Shown here: piece after piece, positions 8,079-17,100 of the stretch
Layout: every line of letters begins with the position of its first letter
Numbering within the stretch: the stretch's first letter is position 1
Origin: Lacihabitans sp. CCS-44
Lineage (GTDB): Bacteria; Bacteroidota; Bacteroidia; Cytophagales; Spirosomataceae
Assembly: GCF_024343735.1 (NCBI RefSeq)
Contig: NZ_RJUE01000001.1
Span: forward strand, 248,001-312,000
Direction of reading: 5' to 3'
DNA: 64,000 bases
Program-made: the position numbers and the translations under genes
Notes under the pieces: model-generated
Seen by the model: the letters and a program-made list of their open reading frames with translations, nothing else
Database searches by the model: none
Told to the model about the DNA's origin: nothing

Positions 8079-8789
8079 ATGGCTCTTAAATACAAACGAA
8101 TTCTCCTTAAATTAAGTGGTGAAGCCCTCAACGGTGGCGACAAAAGCCAAGTTATAAATCCCGATATTCTAGAACAGTACGCCAAAGCCGTAAAAACAGT
8201 TGTAGAAACTGGCTGTGAGGTGGCAATTGTGATAGGTGGCGGAAATATATACAGAGGTGCTGCTCAAAAATCGGGCATCGACCGCTCACAAGGCGACTAC
8301 ATGGGCATGCTGGCCACAGTTATCAATGGTATGGCCATACAAAGTGCTTTGGAAAGCGAAGGCGTAAAAACCCGTTTGCTATCCGCCATCAAAATGGAGC
8401 AAATAGCTGAGCCGTTTATCAGAAGAAGAGCTATTCGTCACCTTGAAAAAGGCAGGGTGGTGATATTTGGAGCAGGTACAGGCAATCCTTATTTCTCTAC
8501 AGATTCTGGCGGTGCCCTAAGGGCTGTGGAGATTGGAGCCGACGTATTGCTAAAAGGAACAAGTGTAGATGGGGTATATTCTGACGACCCTAGAAAAAAC
8601 CCTGACGCAACAAAATACGATGAAATATCGTTTGACGAAGTGATTGGAAAAGGACTAAAAGTAATGGACATGACGGCCTTTACACTTTGCAAAGAAAACA
8701 AACTGCCGATCATCGTTTTTGATATGAACGAAGAAAACAACCTCCTGAAACTGGTAGAGGGCGAAAAAATAGGTACATTGGTGAAATAA
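8079..8789 (+). CDS. pyrH: UMP kinase
   Basis: 236 residues, the usual length. PyrH phosphorylates UMP to UDP with ATP in the cytoplasm as the first step towards UTP and CTP, and acts as a hexamer. Conserved motifs are visible: [12 protein letters not shown] at the N-terminus, [10 protein letters not shown], the [12 protein letters not shown] uridine region and [11 protein letters not shown] in the nucleotide-binding loop. In most bacteria frr follows pyrH directly; here two foreign-looking genes lie between them, the first starting 6 bases after the pyrH stop. Confidence 0.97.
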   Translation: MALKYKRILLKLSGEALNGGDKSQVINPDILEQYAKAVKTVVETGCEVAIVIGGGNIYRGAAQKSGIDRSQGDYMGMLATVINGMAIQSALESEGVKTRLLSAIKMEQIAEPFIRRRAIRHLEKGRVVIFGAGTGNPYFSTDSGGALRAVEIGADVLLKGTSVDGVYSDDPRKNPDATKYDEISFDEVIGKGLKVMDMTAFTLCKENKLPIIVFDMNEENNLLKLVEGEKIGTLVK

Positions 8790-8795
8790 GAAATT

Positions 8796-10004
8796 ATGCA
8801 AAGAATTATTGTCAAAAACTTTGGTCCTCTCAAAGACATAGACCTTGAAATCAAGGACTTTATGGTTCTTATTGGCCCAAATGCTTCTGGCAAGAGTACT
8901 TTGGCGAAGTTGATATTTGCGTTTCAGAGCCTGCCTCAATTTTTAAATGAATTTACAGAGAATTACTTCAGAAAACCAAACTCGGATTTTCGAATAGATT
9001 TTTACAATGATTTTGAAAAAAAGCTTTTGCCCCTATTTTTTAATGAAAACTTATCGGTAGAATTTCTGTACAACGATCAATTAACTATACGTTTTGACAA
9101 TAATTACTCTTCTGAAATAATTTCAACATCCTATATCTTTAGAGACAACCTCACTCTTCTATTTTCAGAGTTAGAATCACATAGGTTAAAATCAGATGAA
9201 TTACAAAACTCAAAAATAACAAATCAGGAACTAAATATTCGGTTAAAAGAGTTGAGTGCTCAATTGAGGAGTGTTATTTCTATGAATTTTCATGATTCCA
9301 AAAGATTACACTATTTCATTTCAGAAAATAAACAATTCTTTAATCTTCAAAATAGTTTTAATTCAAACTACTCTGAAATACTAAATAGAGCCAAGACTAA
9401 AATTAGAATTGAGGGGACTAACAGTTTATTATTCAAGAATAAAATTTTAGAAAAAAACCTCAAAGGACTGCCATATCTGTTCAACGATACCGACTTTGGG
9501 ATTAGATTAGAAAACTCAAATGATTTTGTGAATTTTGAGAATCTGTCATCAGGACAGAAAGAAAATTTTTGGTTTCTAATTTCACTTATAGTTATGAAAG
9601 AAAACTTTTCGCCTTCATCTCTATTCATCGAAGAACCCGAAAATCATTTATTCCCAGAGGCTCAAAAAGACATTTTGGAATTCTTAATCGAATTCTTTAA
9701 TCAACTCGATTTAAAACTCCTCATCACCACCCACTCCCACTACCTAATTGGCGTAATAAACGTATTGATAAATGCCCACAGAATAGGGCAAAATAATCCC
9801 GATAAAGTAGAAAAAGTAATCCCTAAAGACTACTGGTTAGACAAGGAACGAGTTTTTATAGGAAGGTTAAAAGATGGAGAGCTAAAAAGCGTTTATTCTG
9901 AAGAAGCTGAAATATTTGACCATGAAGAGCTTACCCAAACCTCAGGAATCTTAAACGACGAATATGGACAACTATTAGAAATAGAATATGACGAAGACAA
10001 GTGA
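8796..10004 (+). CDS. AAA/ABC-type ATPase (AAA_15/AAA_21, OLD-like) of a probable two-gene cassette
   Basis: 402 residues. The N-terminus is IIVKNFGPLKDIDLEI, the SMC/OLD-style opening, followed by a Walker A loop GPNASGKST (27-35). The middle is a variable helical region. The C-terminal half has an ABC-like signature LSSGQKE, Walker B LFIEEPENHLFPEAQ and a switch histidine TTHSHYL. This layout matches stand-alone ATPases that partner nucleases or Toprim proteins in anti-phage systems such as PARIS or OLD-type modules. Base composition is more AT-rich than the flanking housekeeping genes. It overlaps the next gene by 17 bases. A defence role is inference from the family and the insertion site. 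Confidence 0.85.
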   Translation: MQRIIVKNFGPLKDIDLEIKDFMVLIGPNASGKSTLAKLIFAFQSLPQFLNEFTENYFRKPNSDFRIDFYNDFEKKLLPLFFNENLSVEFLYNDQLTIRFDNNYSSEIISTSYIFRDNLTLLFSELESHRLKSDELQNSKITNQELNIRLKELSAQLRSVISMNFHDSKRLHYFISENKQFFNLQNSFNSNYSEILNRAKTKIRIEGTNSLLFKNKILEKNLKGLPYLFNDTDFGIRLENSNDFVNFENLSSGQKENFWFLISLIVMKENFSPSSLFIEEPENHLFPEAQKDILEFLIEFFNQLDLKLLITTHSHYLIGVINVLINAHRIGQNNPDKVEKVIPKDYWLDKERVFIGRLKDGELKSVYSEEAEIFDHEELTQTSGILNDEYGQLLEIEYDEDK

Positions 10005-10425
10005 CACAACTTGCAATCCCTTTGGGGAGAAAGATGAAATACAAAAAAAGACTAAGGTTGAAGAGAATGGCTCAAGCTTCCAGATAAATAGCAAAGAGTT
10101 TTTTCATTTAATCAAAATAGATAAAGGATTATTAAAAAATGAAGTTGGAAGCAAAGCAGATTATCTAGTTCTTTTGTGCAAGAGAAAAGAAACCCTTTTT
10201 ATTGAACTAAAAGGAAGGCAGAATTTTGACAAGGCGTGTATGCAAATTTATATGACACATGCAATTTTAAAAGCCCAACTCGATCCGAAATTTAAAAACA
10301 TTGCTATAATTGTACAAAAAGAATTTAACAAGAACGATTTACTTTCAACCGGATATAAAAAGTTAGTAAAAGAATTTGGAACAAAAAATATCATAAAAAA
10401 GAATAATCAGATAGTTTATCAATAA
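9988..10425 (+). CDS. Small PD-(D/E)XK nuclease-like partner of the ATPase
   Basis: 145 residues, not recognised as a named family. Residues 52-78 read EVGSKADYLVLL...FIELKGRQ, which fits the PD-(D/E)XK nuclease core: Asp58, then Glu73-Leu-Lys75 about 15 residues later, with Gln78 beyond. This is like Holliday-junction resolvases and restriction-type nucleases. The N-terminal 30 residues are polar and probably flexible. It overlaps the ATPase gene by 17 bases and ends one base before the frr start codon, so it is co-expressed with both. Together they form an ATPase plus nuclease pair. Nuclease activity is inferred only from the motif spacing. Confidence 0.7.
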   Translation: MTKTSDTTCNPFGEKDEIQKKTKVEENGSSFQINSKEFFHLIKIDKGLLKNEVGSKADYLVLLCKRKETLFIELKGRQNFDKACMQIYMTHAILKAQLDPKFKNIAIIVQKEFNKNDLLSTGYKKLVKEFGTKNIIKKNNQIVYQ

Positions 10426-10426
10426 A

Positions 10427-10987
10427 ATGGAAGAAATAGATTTATTGCTCGAAATGGCTCAGGACTCTATGGAAAGAGCCTTGAAACACACCCACATAGA
10501 ACTATCTAAAATTAGAGCAGGCAAGGCAAGCACAAGTATGTTGGACGGTATTCAGGTTGAATATTACGGTGTAATGACACCACTATCTCAAATGTCTTCC
10601 ATCACCACTCCTGATGCCCGCACTATACAGGTAAAGCCTTTCGAAAGAAAAACTATTGGAGATATGGAAAGGGCCATCATCAACTCCAACGTAGGTCTAA
10701 ACCCAGCCAATGATGGCGAGACTATCAGACTTAATGTACCGCCCCTCACCGAAGAACGCAGAAGAGATTTAGTGAAAAAGGTGAAAACCGAAATAGAAGT
10801 AGCCAAAGTCAACATCAGAAAGGTGCGTCAAGAAACCAACGACGACCTCAAGAAACTCAAAAACGATGGAGTATCTGAAGACGCCATAAAAATAGGTGAA
10901 GAAAAAGTACAAAAACTCACCAACCAGTTTATAGACAAAACCGACCAGATGTTTACAGCCAAAGAAACTGACATCATGCAAGTGTAG
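10427..10987 (+). CDS. frr: Ribosome recycling factor
   Basis: 186 residues, the standard length. RRF splits the post-termination ribosome together with EF-G. The conserved RAGKAS near the N-terminus, VEYYG, TIQVKPFE and NDGETIRLNVPPLTEERRRD are all present, and the rest is the long helical domain rich in charged residues. Its ATG is one base after the stop of the inserted nuclease-like gene and a clear terminator follows at 11018. Confidence 0.97.
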   Translation: MEEIDLLLEMAQDSMERALKHTHIELSKIRAGKASTSMLDGIQVEYYGVMTPLSQMSSITTPDARTIQVKPFERKTIGDMERAIINSNVGLNPANDGETIRLNVPPLTEERRRDLVKKVKTEIEVAKVNIRKVRQETNDDLKKLKNDGVSEDAIKIGEEKVQKLTNQFIDKTDQMFTAKETDIMQV

Positions 10988-11017
10988 ATTTCTTGAAAAT
11001 ATTTTTCCCCATTTGAT

Positions 11018-11044
11018 AGCCCGATTTTTAATCGGGCTTTTTTT
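11018..11044 (+). terminator. Rho-independent terminator after frr
   Basis: Inverted repeat AGCCCGATT / AATCGGGCT (11018-11026 and 11030-11038) with a 3-base loop, followed by a run of T to 11044. It closes the pyrH-cassette-frr transcript. Confidence 0.9.
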
Positions 11045-11111
11045 GTGGGCATAAAAAAACCGCAACAAACTAATGTTGCGGGCATGTGTTTTTAACATGT
11101 AAGACCTCTTA

Positions 11112-11498
11112 CTAACTTATCTCTTTAGCAACAGTGGCTTTTCGTCTTGTCCGACTAGGTTTATCAGAAACTGAAAAACCCCATTCCCCAAGTCTTTTTG
11201 GCGAAGACCTGTAAACACCCATCAAAAGGTCTCGGCTTGCTCTCACCGTCTCCGAAATAGGCTTCAAAAGTGTATCTCTCTCGCGATAAGCCAAATCCAT
11301 CTGACGCTTCAATTCTTCAGCTTTCAAATGATGTTGAACACAGACTTCTAACTGTGGACCTACAGCTGTCCAACTGTGGTCCAGTAATGCATTTAGCGGA
11401 GACTGCTCTCCATCTGCTAGATGCTTGTTTTTGATTATTTCGGCGAGTTCTAAACTCTCCTGCACGTTAATCGGAATCCCAATCCTTGGCTTTCTCAT
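11112..11498 (-). CDS. Hypothetical protein, helical, Lys/Arg-rich C-terminus
   Basis: 128 residues with no domain I can name. The N-terminus (MRKPRIGIPINVQESLELAE) is basic; a mid segment around residues 55-80 is rich in charged residues and probably helical. The C-terminal part contains KRLGEWGFSVSDKPSRTRRK, a basic tail after a short aromatic motif (LGEWGF) that recurs in small Bacteroidota hypothetical proteins. It stands alone, convergent with the frr terminator, with a 1.2-kb gene-free region upstream. Confidence 0.6.
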   Translation of the reverse strand: MRKPRIGIPINVQESLELAEIIKNKHLADGEQSPLNALLDHSWTAVGPQLEVCVQHHLKAEELKRQMDLAYRERDTLLKPISETVRASRDLLMGVYRSSPKRLGEWGFSVSDKPSRTRRKATVAKEIS

Positions 11499-12292
11499 AA
11501 TTTTTAAAAAATAAAATGTATAAATTCACTATGAAAATGCTCCTAATCCCGTGTTTCGTCTCAAGTATTCATCATTTCATGCCATTCTTGGCCTAATTGC
11601 TATATTGAACCCACACAAAAAACCTTTTCCAATCTGATGTTCACTTTCAAAAATTAATCTAAACAGCACCACCCTACCTTTGGGGTCAGGATGACGATTG
11701 TTTAAAGGTTAATTGTTCAGTTTAATAGATTGGAAAAGGCATTCGCACTTTCAATTACAAAGCTACACAGTCATCAGGACACGATATGTCCGCTTTTAAA
11801 GCATATCTCGAGACTTATAAATCCATAAATAGTACAATGTATCCGTTTAATCAAAAACTATATTCTTTGTTTTATCCAATTTGCAACTTATAGCCACAAA
11901 AAAACTTTCCTAATCTTCGCTAAGATTTGATATCCTTTGGCCTTTAAATACCCCATATTTAAGTCACATAAGCACGCTGTTCATATCTGATCAATGCTTT
12001 GTCGTTGTAACTAAAAACAAAGCTTAAAAATAGATTTTACCTTTATTAATCCTACATAATTTATCCGTTTTAGCACGGTTGGAATAAAGTAAATATGCTT
12101 AGGAATGTAGCAAGAGTCAAAAACGATGAAAGACCTGTTGAATTATTTGCGATAATTTCGAAAAGCGAAAAGCAAATTTTCAAAAATCAACAAGAAAAAA
12201 AAAACATAAAAAACTCATTAATAGGTACTTATAAAAAAAAATGCTAGTACTTTACTGACTAGTAAATAGCTGAAAACCAAAAAAAAGAGTAG
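11499..12292. other. Gene-free stretch upstream of the hypothetical protein
   Basis: No convincing coding frame. The only structure seen is a perfect 13-bp inverted repeat CCTTTTCCAATCT (11623-11635) and AGATTGGAAAAGG (11727-11739), 91 bases apart, with no other hallmarks of an insertion sequence. Confidence 0.5.
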
Positions 12293-12580
12293 AAAATCGT
12301 CGATATTGAACACAAAATCGTCAATATTGAACACAAAATCGGCAATGTTGAACACAAAATCGCCAATGTTGAATACAAAATCGTCAATGTTGAACACAAA
12401 ATCGCCAATGTTGAATACAAAATCGTGAATGTTGAATACAAAATCGTCAATGTTGAACACAAAATCGCCGATGTTGAACAAAAAATCATCAGCGGAACGT
12501 CGCCCGATGTGGACACAAAATCATGAAATATGAATAGAAAATCATCGACATTGAAAATAGAATCGTGAAATATAGAAAAG
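12293..12580. repeat. 21-bp tandem repeat, unit AAAATCGTCAATGTTGAACAC, ~10 good copies plus decayed ones
   Basis: The word AAAATCG recurs exactly every 21 bases from 12293 to 12482, with GTTGAACAC or GTTGAATAC between. From about 12490 the copies decay (ATCATGAAATATGAATAG and similar). The unit is 7 codons long, so frames stay open on both strands: FNIDDFV-type heptads on minus, SMLNTKS-type on plus. No start context or family suggests a real protein. It lies downstream of the WYL regulator gene. Confidence 0.9.
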
Positions 12581-12724
12581 AAATTATGACTTTATCAAAA
12601 GCATTCCTTGGCGAGATAAGCACAAACTGAAATACCACCCTGAAAACTCCAAAAATCTAATGCGTATAGCAATCACAGAAAAGGGCAACCTGAGTTCTGA
12701 AAAAAAAAGCCTTAATTGAAACTA

Positions 12725-13633
12725 TCAAAAAGTAAAATTCTTCTTTTGTTCGGTCAAAAAAACTTTTAACTCAGGACCATAAACAACAGTAACCTCACCA
12801 GGTAGTCCCAAAATAAATCTTCCAATCCCTAAAAAACTGCAATAAGGCCCATGAAAATACCATACCTCGCCTTTCAAAATAAGATACGGCTTTGCTGTCG
12901 GAAAATCTTCTTCCAGCAATACCTTGGCCAAAAGGCTTAGCCTAAGTTTTACTATCTTCTGTTTGGTAGATGAAAAACCAAATGGGTCAATCAATGTATT
13001 TTTCACCGCCCTACCAGCTGTGGCCTCATTGGTCAATTCCACCTTTCCCATCCTATCTATCTTGAATACCTTCTCTTTTCTACTAGCCACCTCATAAGCT
13101 ATCAACTGGCAGTGTTGCTCTACAAACTCTAGGGGTTCCAAGAGTCTTTCTTCTGGCATATCTGGATTAAACGGTGAAACATAATTTCTGAGCTTAATTC
13201 TGAGTCTGTTTTTAAGGGCATAGTTGATGACCTCGTAATTTTTACTTTTCAGGAGGTCTTTAGTTTGGTAGGCAAACGGAATGTCCATCGTGGCAGACTT
13301 TAGTTTGAGCTTGATAGCAGAATACACTGGATGAAACGGGGCATATATAGCTAGCATTTTACTTATCAGTTCTTGCTCCTCCTCATTAAACACCCTGTTG
13401 CGGATATTTTCAGCTCCAAAAATAAAATACCTGTTTTGCATATTTTTATCGACACAATACCCCCTGTCTTCCAAACGCATGATATTTCTGCTAATCTGTC
13501 TGGGGCTCAGCTCCAAAATCTGAGAGAGTTCTTTGATGGTTTTGGGTTGGGTAGAGAGAATCTCAAGCATTCTCAACAAACTGTGGCTTACGTCTTTCAC
13601 TTTATTTGGTGGATTTAAAAATTCATTTGACAA
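12725..13633 (-). CDS. WYL-domain transcriptional regulator, divergent from the CRISPR locus
   Basis: 302 residues. Residues about 15-75 form a winged helix-turn-helix (SLLRMLEILSTQPKTIKELS followed by LSPRQISRNIMRLEDRGY). The C-terminal half has a WYL-like ligand-sensing core, with LIAYEVASRKEKVFKIDRMG in the place of the WYLIAYD motif and its following strand. WYL regulators often flank CRISPR and other defence loci and respond to nucleic-acid ligands. The gene is divergent from cas9 across the tracrRNA region, so it is a good candidate regulator of that promoter, which is inference. Confidence 0.75.
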   Translation of the reverse strand: MSNEFLNPPNKVKDVSHSLLRMLEILSTQPKTIKELSQILELSPRQISRNIMRLEDRGYCVDKNMQNRYFIFGAENIRNRVFNEEEQELISKMLAIYAPFHPVYSAIKLKLKSATMDIPFAYQTKDLLKSKNYEVINYALKNRLRIKLRNYVSPFNPDMPEERLLEPLEFVEQHCQLIAYEVASRKEKVFKIDRMGKVELTNEATAGRAVKNTLIDPFGFSSTKQKIVKLRLSLLAKVLLEEDFPTAKPYLILKGEVWYFHGPYCSFLGIGRFILGLPGEVTVVYGPELKVFLTEQKKNFTF

Positions 13634-13931
13634 GCCTCTTTTTTGTGTGCAAACTATTGCACCAAGGAAACTTATCTTTCGAACACGAAGTTAATTCATT
13701 TTTCAATTTCTAGAAACAAATATGTTTGCATTTAAGAAATATCTGCTACCATCTTGGCCATGTGAATCACCACGGAGAGAATACCTTTTCTAATACAAGT
13801 GAAATATTGAAGGGTATAATTTACGAAGTTGGAAAATACCATTTGGGATTCAAACTATATAAAAGGCCAAACAGAAAGGTAGCTAGTTTTGAATAACCCT
13901 TTGAAATGAGCGAAATAACAGAAAACGTGAT
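13634..13931. other. Intergenic stretch between WYL regulator and tracrRNA
   Basis: No gene of known family. One short plus-strand frame opens at a TTG near 13725 and reads about 56 residues to a TAA near 13895 (it contains EVGKYHLGFKLYKRP). It lacks a good start and was not seen as homologous to anything. It may be a remnant. Confidence 0.3.
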
Positions 13932-14008
13932 AAAAGAAAAAGGCGAGTTGCCCCGCCTTAAATGTTTTCACAACGGAATAATCCTTATTGTGATTTGCTT
14001 TCGTGCTG
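13932..14008 (-). ncRNA. tracrRNA of the type II-C system
   Basis: Read on the minus strand, positions 14004-13988 give ACGAAAGCAAATCACAA, a 17-nt identity with the end of the plus-strand CRISPR repeat and so perfectly complementary to the minus-strand repeat (the crRNA repeat). After this anti-repeat come a GGATTATTCC nexus-like hairpin and a terminator hairpin AAGGCG / CGCCTT (13940-13959) followed by U-rich sequence. This order (anti-repeat, nexus, terminator) matches known type II-C tracrRNAs. Its promoter must lie between 14010 and 14110; a TACCTTTA sits near 14012 on the minus strand. The ends are approximate by a few bases. Confidence 0.85.
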
Positions 14009-14110
14009 TAAAGGTAGAAAAAGATTTGAAATAAAAAACACGTAGAAATACGTATTTTTTAAATCTCTTTTTTAATTTATCTTGCACTTTATTCAACAAT
14101 TTACATCATT

Positions 14111-17100
14111 ATGAAAACAATCCTCGGACTTGATTTAGGTACAACTTCTATTGGCTGGGCTTTGATAAAAGAAGCTGAAAATTCAGAAAACTCTTCAATT
14201 GTTAAACTGGGCACAAGAATAATTCAATACGACAATTTTTCTAAGGTCGATAAAACTGGTAAAGTTTCAGAGTCAAAAGACCCTGTGGCAGATTTTAATG
14301 CGGGCCGGGGCCTTTCTCCTAACGCAGATAGGACTGCAAAAAGAGGAGCGAGACGGAATTTGGATAGATTTCAATTAAGAAGAAAGAATTTGCTCGAAAT
14401 CTTAAAAGAACACAATATCATAGATGAGAATTTTGTATATGCCGAAGATTTTAAAAACTCCACCTTTTCCAGTTACAGAATTAGAGCTAATGCAACTGCG
14501 GAGAAGATTTCTCTATCTGATTTTGCAAAAATCCTTTTGATGATTAACAAAAAAAGAGGTTACAAAAGCAGTAGAAAGTCTAAATCAGAAGATGAGGGAA
14601 TGGCAGTAGACGGAATGGCTATTGCGAAAGAAATGTATGAAAATGATTTAACGCCTGGACAATACGTATTTCAAAGGTTAAAATCTAATAAAAAATTCAT
14701 ACCAGATTTTTATCGTTCAGATATACAAAACGAACTTAATAAAGTTTGGGAAGCTCAAAAGGTTCATCATCCGCAAATACTAACAGATGAATTTAAAAAG
14801 CAATTAACAGGTAAAGGCCTAAAAGCAACCAAAGAAATTTTTCTTGGTAAGTACAAAATCTATACATCAGATAATAAAGCACAGGATAAGACTCTTCAAA
14901 AATATGATTGGCGAGTGAAAGCTCTTACAGAAAAACTTGATGAAGAAGTATTGGCGTTCGTAATTAGCGAAATCAATAGCAATTTGAACAGTTCAAGCGG
15001 CTACCTAGGTGCAATAAGTGACAGAAGCAAAGAACTGTATTTTAAGAAGAAGACTGTTGGTCAGTACTTGTATGAGCAATTGGAAAGAAATCGACATGCA
15101 AGATTAAAAAGCCAAGTATTTTATAGACAAGACTACTTAGATGAATTTGAAAGGATTTGGAATATACAAGCTAAGTACCATAAAGAGCTGACAGATAATC
15201 TCAAAGTCGAAATTAGAGATGTTGTGATTTTTTATCAAAGGAAATTGAAATCACAAAAACATTTAATCTCCAATTGTGAATTTGAGAAATATCACAAGGT
15301 TATTCCTAAATCATCTCCATTATTTCAAGAGTTCAAAATTTGGCAAGTCCTTAATAATATTGAATTGACCAATTTGGCAACGAAAGAGATTATAAGGCCT
15401 GAGGATGAAGAACTTAAATTCTTATTTGAAGAATTAAACATTAAAGGTAAGCTTTCAAAAAAACAGATAATTGAACTTTTAGGATATTCCGAAAAAGTCT
15501 ATGACTTAAACTTCAAAGAAATTGAAGGCAACAACACAAATAAAAGTCTATATGAAGCTTTCAGAAATATTTTAGAAAGAGAAGGATACGACTTGGATTT
15601 ATCCACGCCAGCAGACAGCATAAAAAACCAAACTAAAATTCTATTTAATGAGGCTGGAATTAATACATCCATTCTTGAATTTGACGCTGAAATAGATGGC
15701 GATGAATTTGACAAACAAACTTCCCACCAACTTTGGCATTGTTTATACTCTATCGAGGAAGACCAAGAGCTGTTGAATGTATTAAGTAAAAAGTTCAATT
15801 TCAAAGAAGAATATGCAAAAATACTGTCTAACATTTCTCTACAACCCGACCACGGAAATTTAAGCTCACGAGCTATTAAACGAATAATACCATTTTTAAT
15901 CGCTGGAAACAAGTATAGCGAAGCCTGTGCTTTAGCAGGTTATAACCATTCGAGTTCTCTAACCAAGGAAGAAAACGAATCTAGGGTTTTAAAAGATCAA
16001 TTGGACCTACTTCCAAAAAATAGTCTTAGAAACCCTGTTGTTGAAAAGATACTTAATCAAATGGTTCATGTCATAAATTCAGTAATTAAAGACCCAACTC
16101 TTGGTAAGCCTGATGAGATAAGAATTGAGCTTGCTCGAGAATTGAAAAAGAGTGCAAAGGAAAGAGACCAAATGTCTGCAAATATAGCCAAAGCTACACT
16201 TGAACATGAAAAATTTAGAAAAGAAATTCAAGCCCCGCCATTCAGTGTTAAGAATCCAACAAGAAATGACATCATAAGATACAAACTTTATTTAGAGTTA
16301 GCAACCAATGGATTTCATACTATTTACTCAAATACTTATATCCCTGCTGAACAACTTTTTTCTAAAAACTTCGACATTGAACATATTATTCCAAAGGCAA
16401 AGCTTTTTGATGACAGCTTTTCGAATAAGACCTTAGAAAAAAGAGATATAAACCTTAAAAAAGCCGACTTAACGGCCTTCGATTTTGTTACTAGTAACTA
16501 TCCCAAAGAAGAAATCGAAAGATTCAAAAACACCGTAGAGAGGCTTTACAGAGAGAAATCAATTGGCAAAGCAAAGTACAACAAACTTTTACTCCCTGGA
16601 AACAAAATTCCAGAAGGGTTTATTGAAAGAGATTTAAGAGATACTCAATACATTGCAAAAAAAGCTAAACAGATGCTTTTGGAGGTGTTTAGAAATGTAA
16701 CTTCTACTTCAGGGGCTGTTACAGATAGATTGCGTGAAGATTGGGGGCTTGTAAATATCATGCAAGAAATCAATTTTGATAAATTCAAAAAACTCGGCCT
16801 TACAGAAAGCATTGAGAAAAAGGACGGTTCTATCAAAGAAAGGATAACAGACTGGACCAAACGAAATGACCATAGACATCATGCAATGGATGCATTAACA
16901 GTTGCATTTACGAAACCTGCATTTATTCAGTATCTAAATAACCTCAATGCTAAAGATCAAAATACTTCAAAAGGTAAAGAGATATTGGGAATAGAGGCCA
17001 AATACCTTGAAAAAATAAAAGAAGGAAGTAATGGAAAAAAAGTATTTAAACAGCCTTTAAACAACTTTAGAAGTATAGCCAAAAATCATTTGGAAGAAAT

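Noticed and set aside
11623-11739. 13-bp inverted repeat as an insertion-sequence remnant
   Set aside because: No transposase fragment or target-site duplication was seen between or around the arms.
12218-12516. Minus-strand frames encoding FNIDDFV-type heptads
   Set aside because: They come from the 21-bp tandem repeat and are not supported by a start signal or family.
13907-14032. 42-codon plus-strand frame across the tracrRNA
   Set aside because: It overlaps the tracrRNA antisense to its anti-repeat and terminator, and has no other support.
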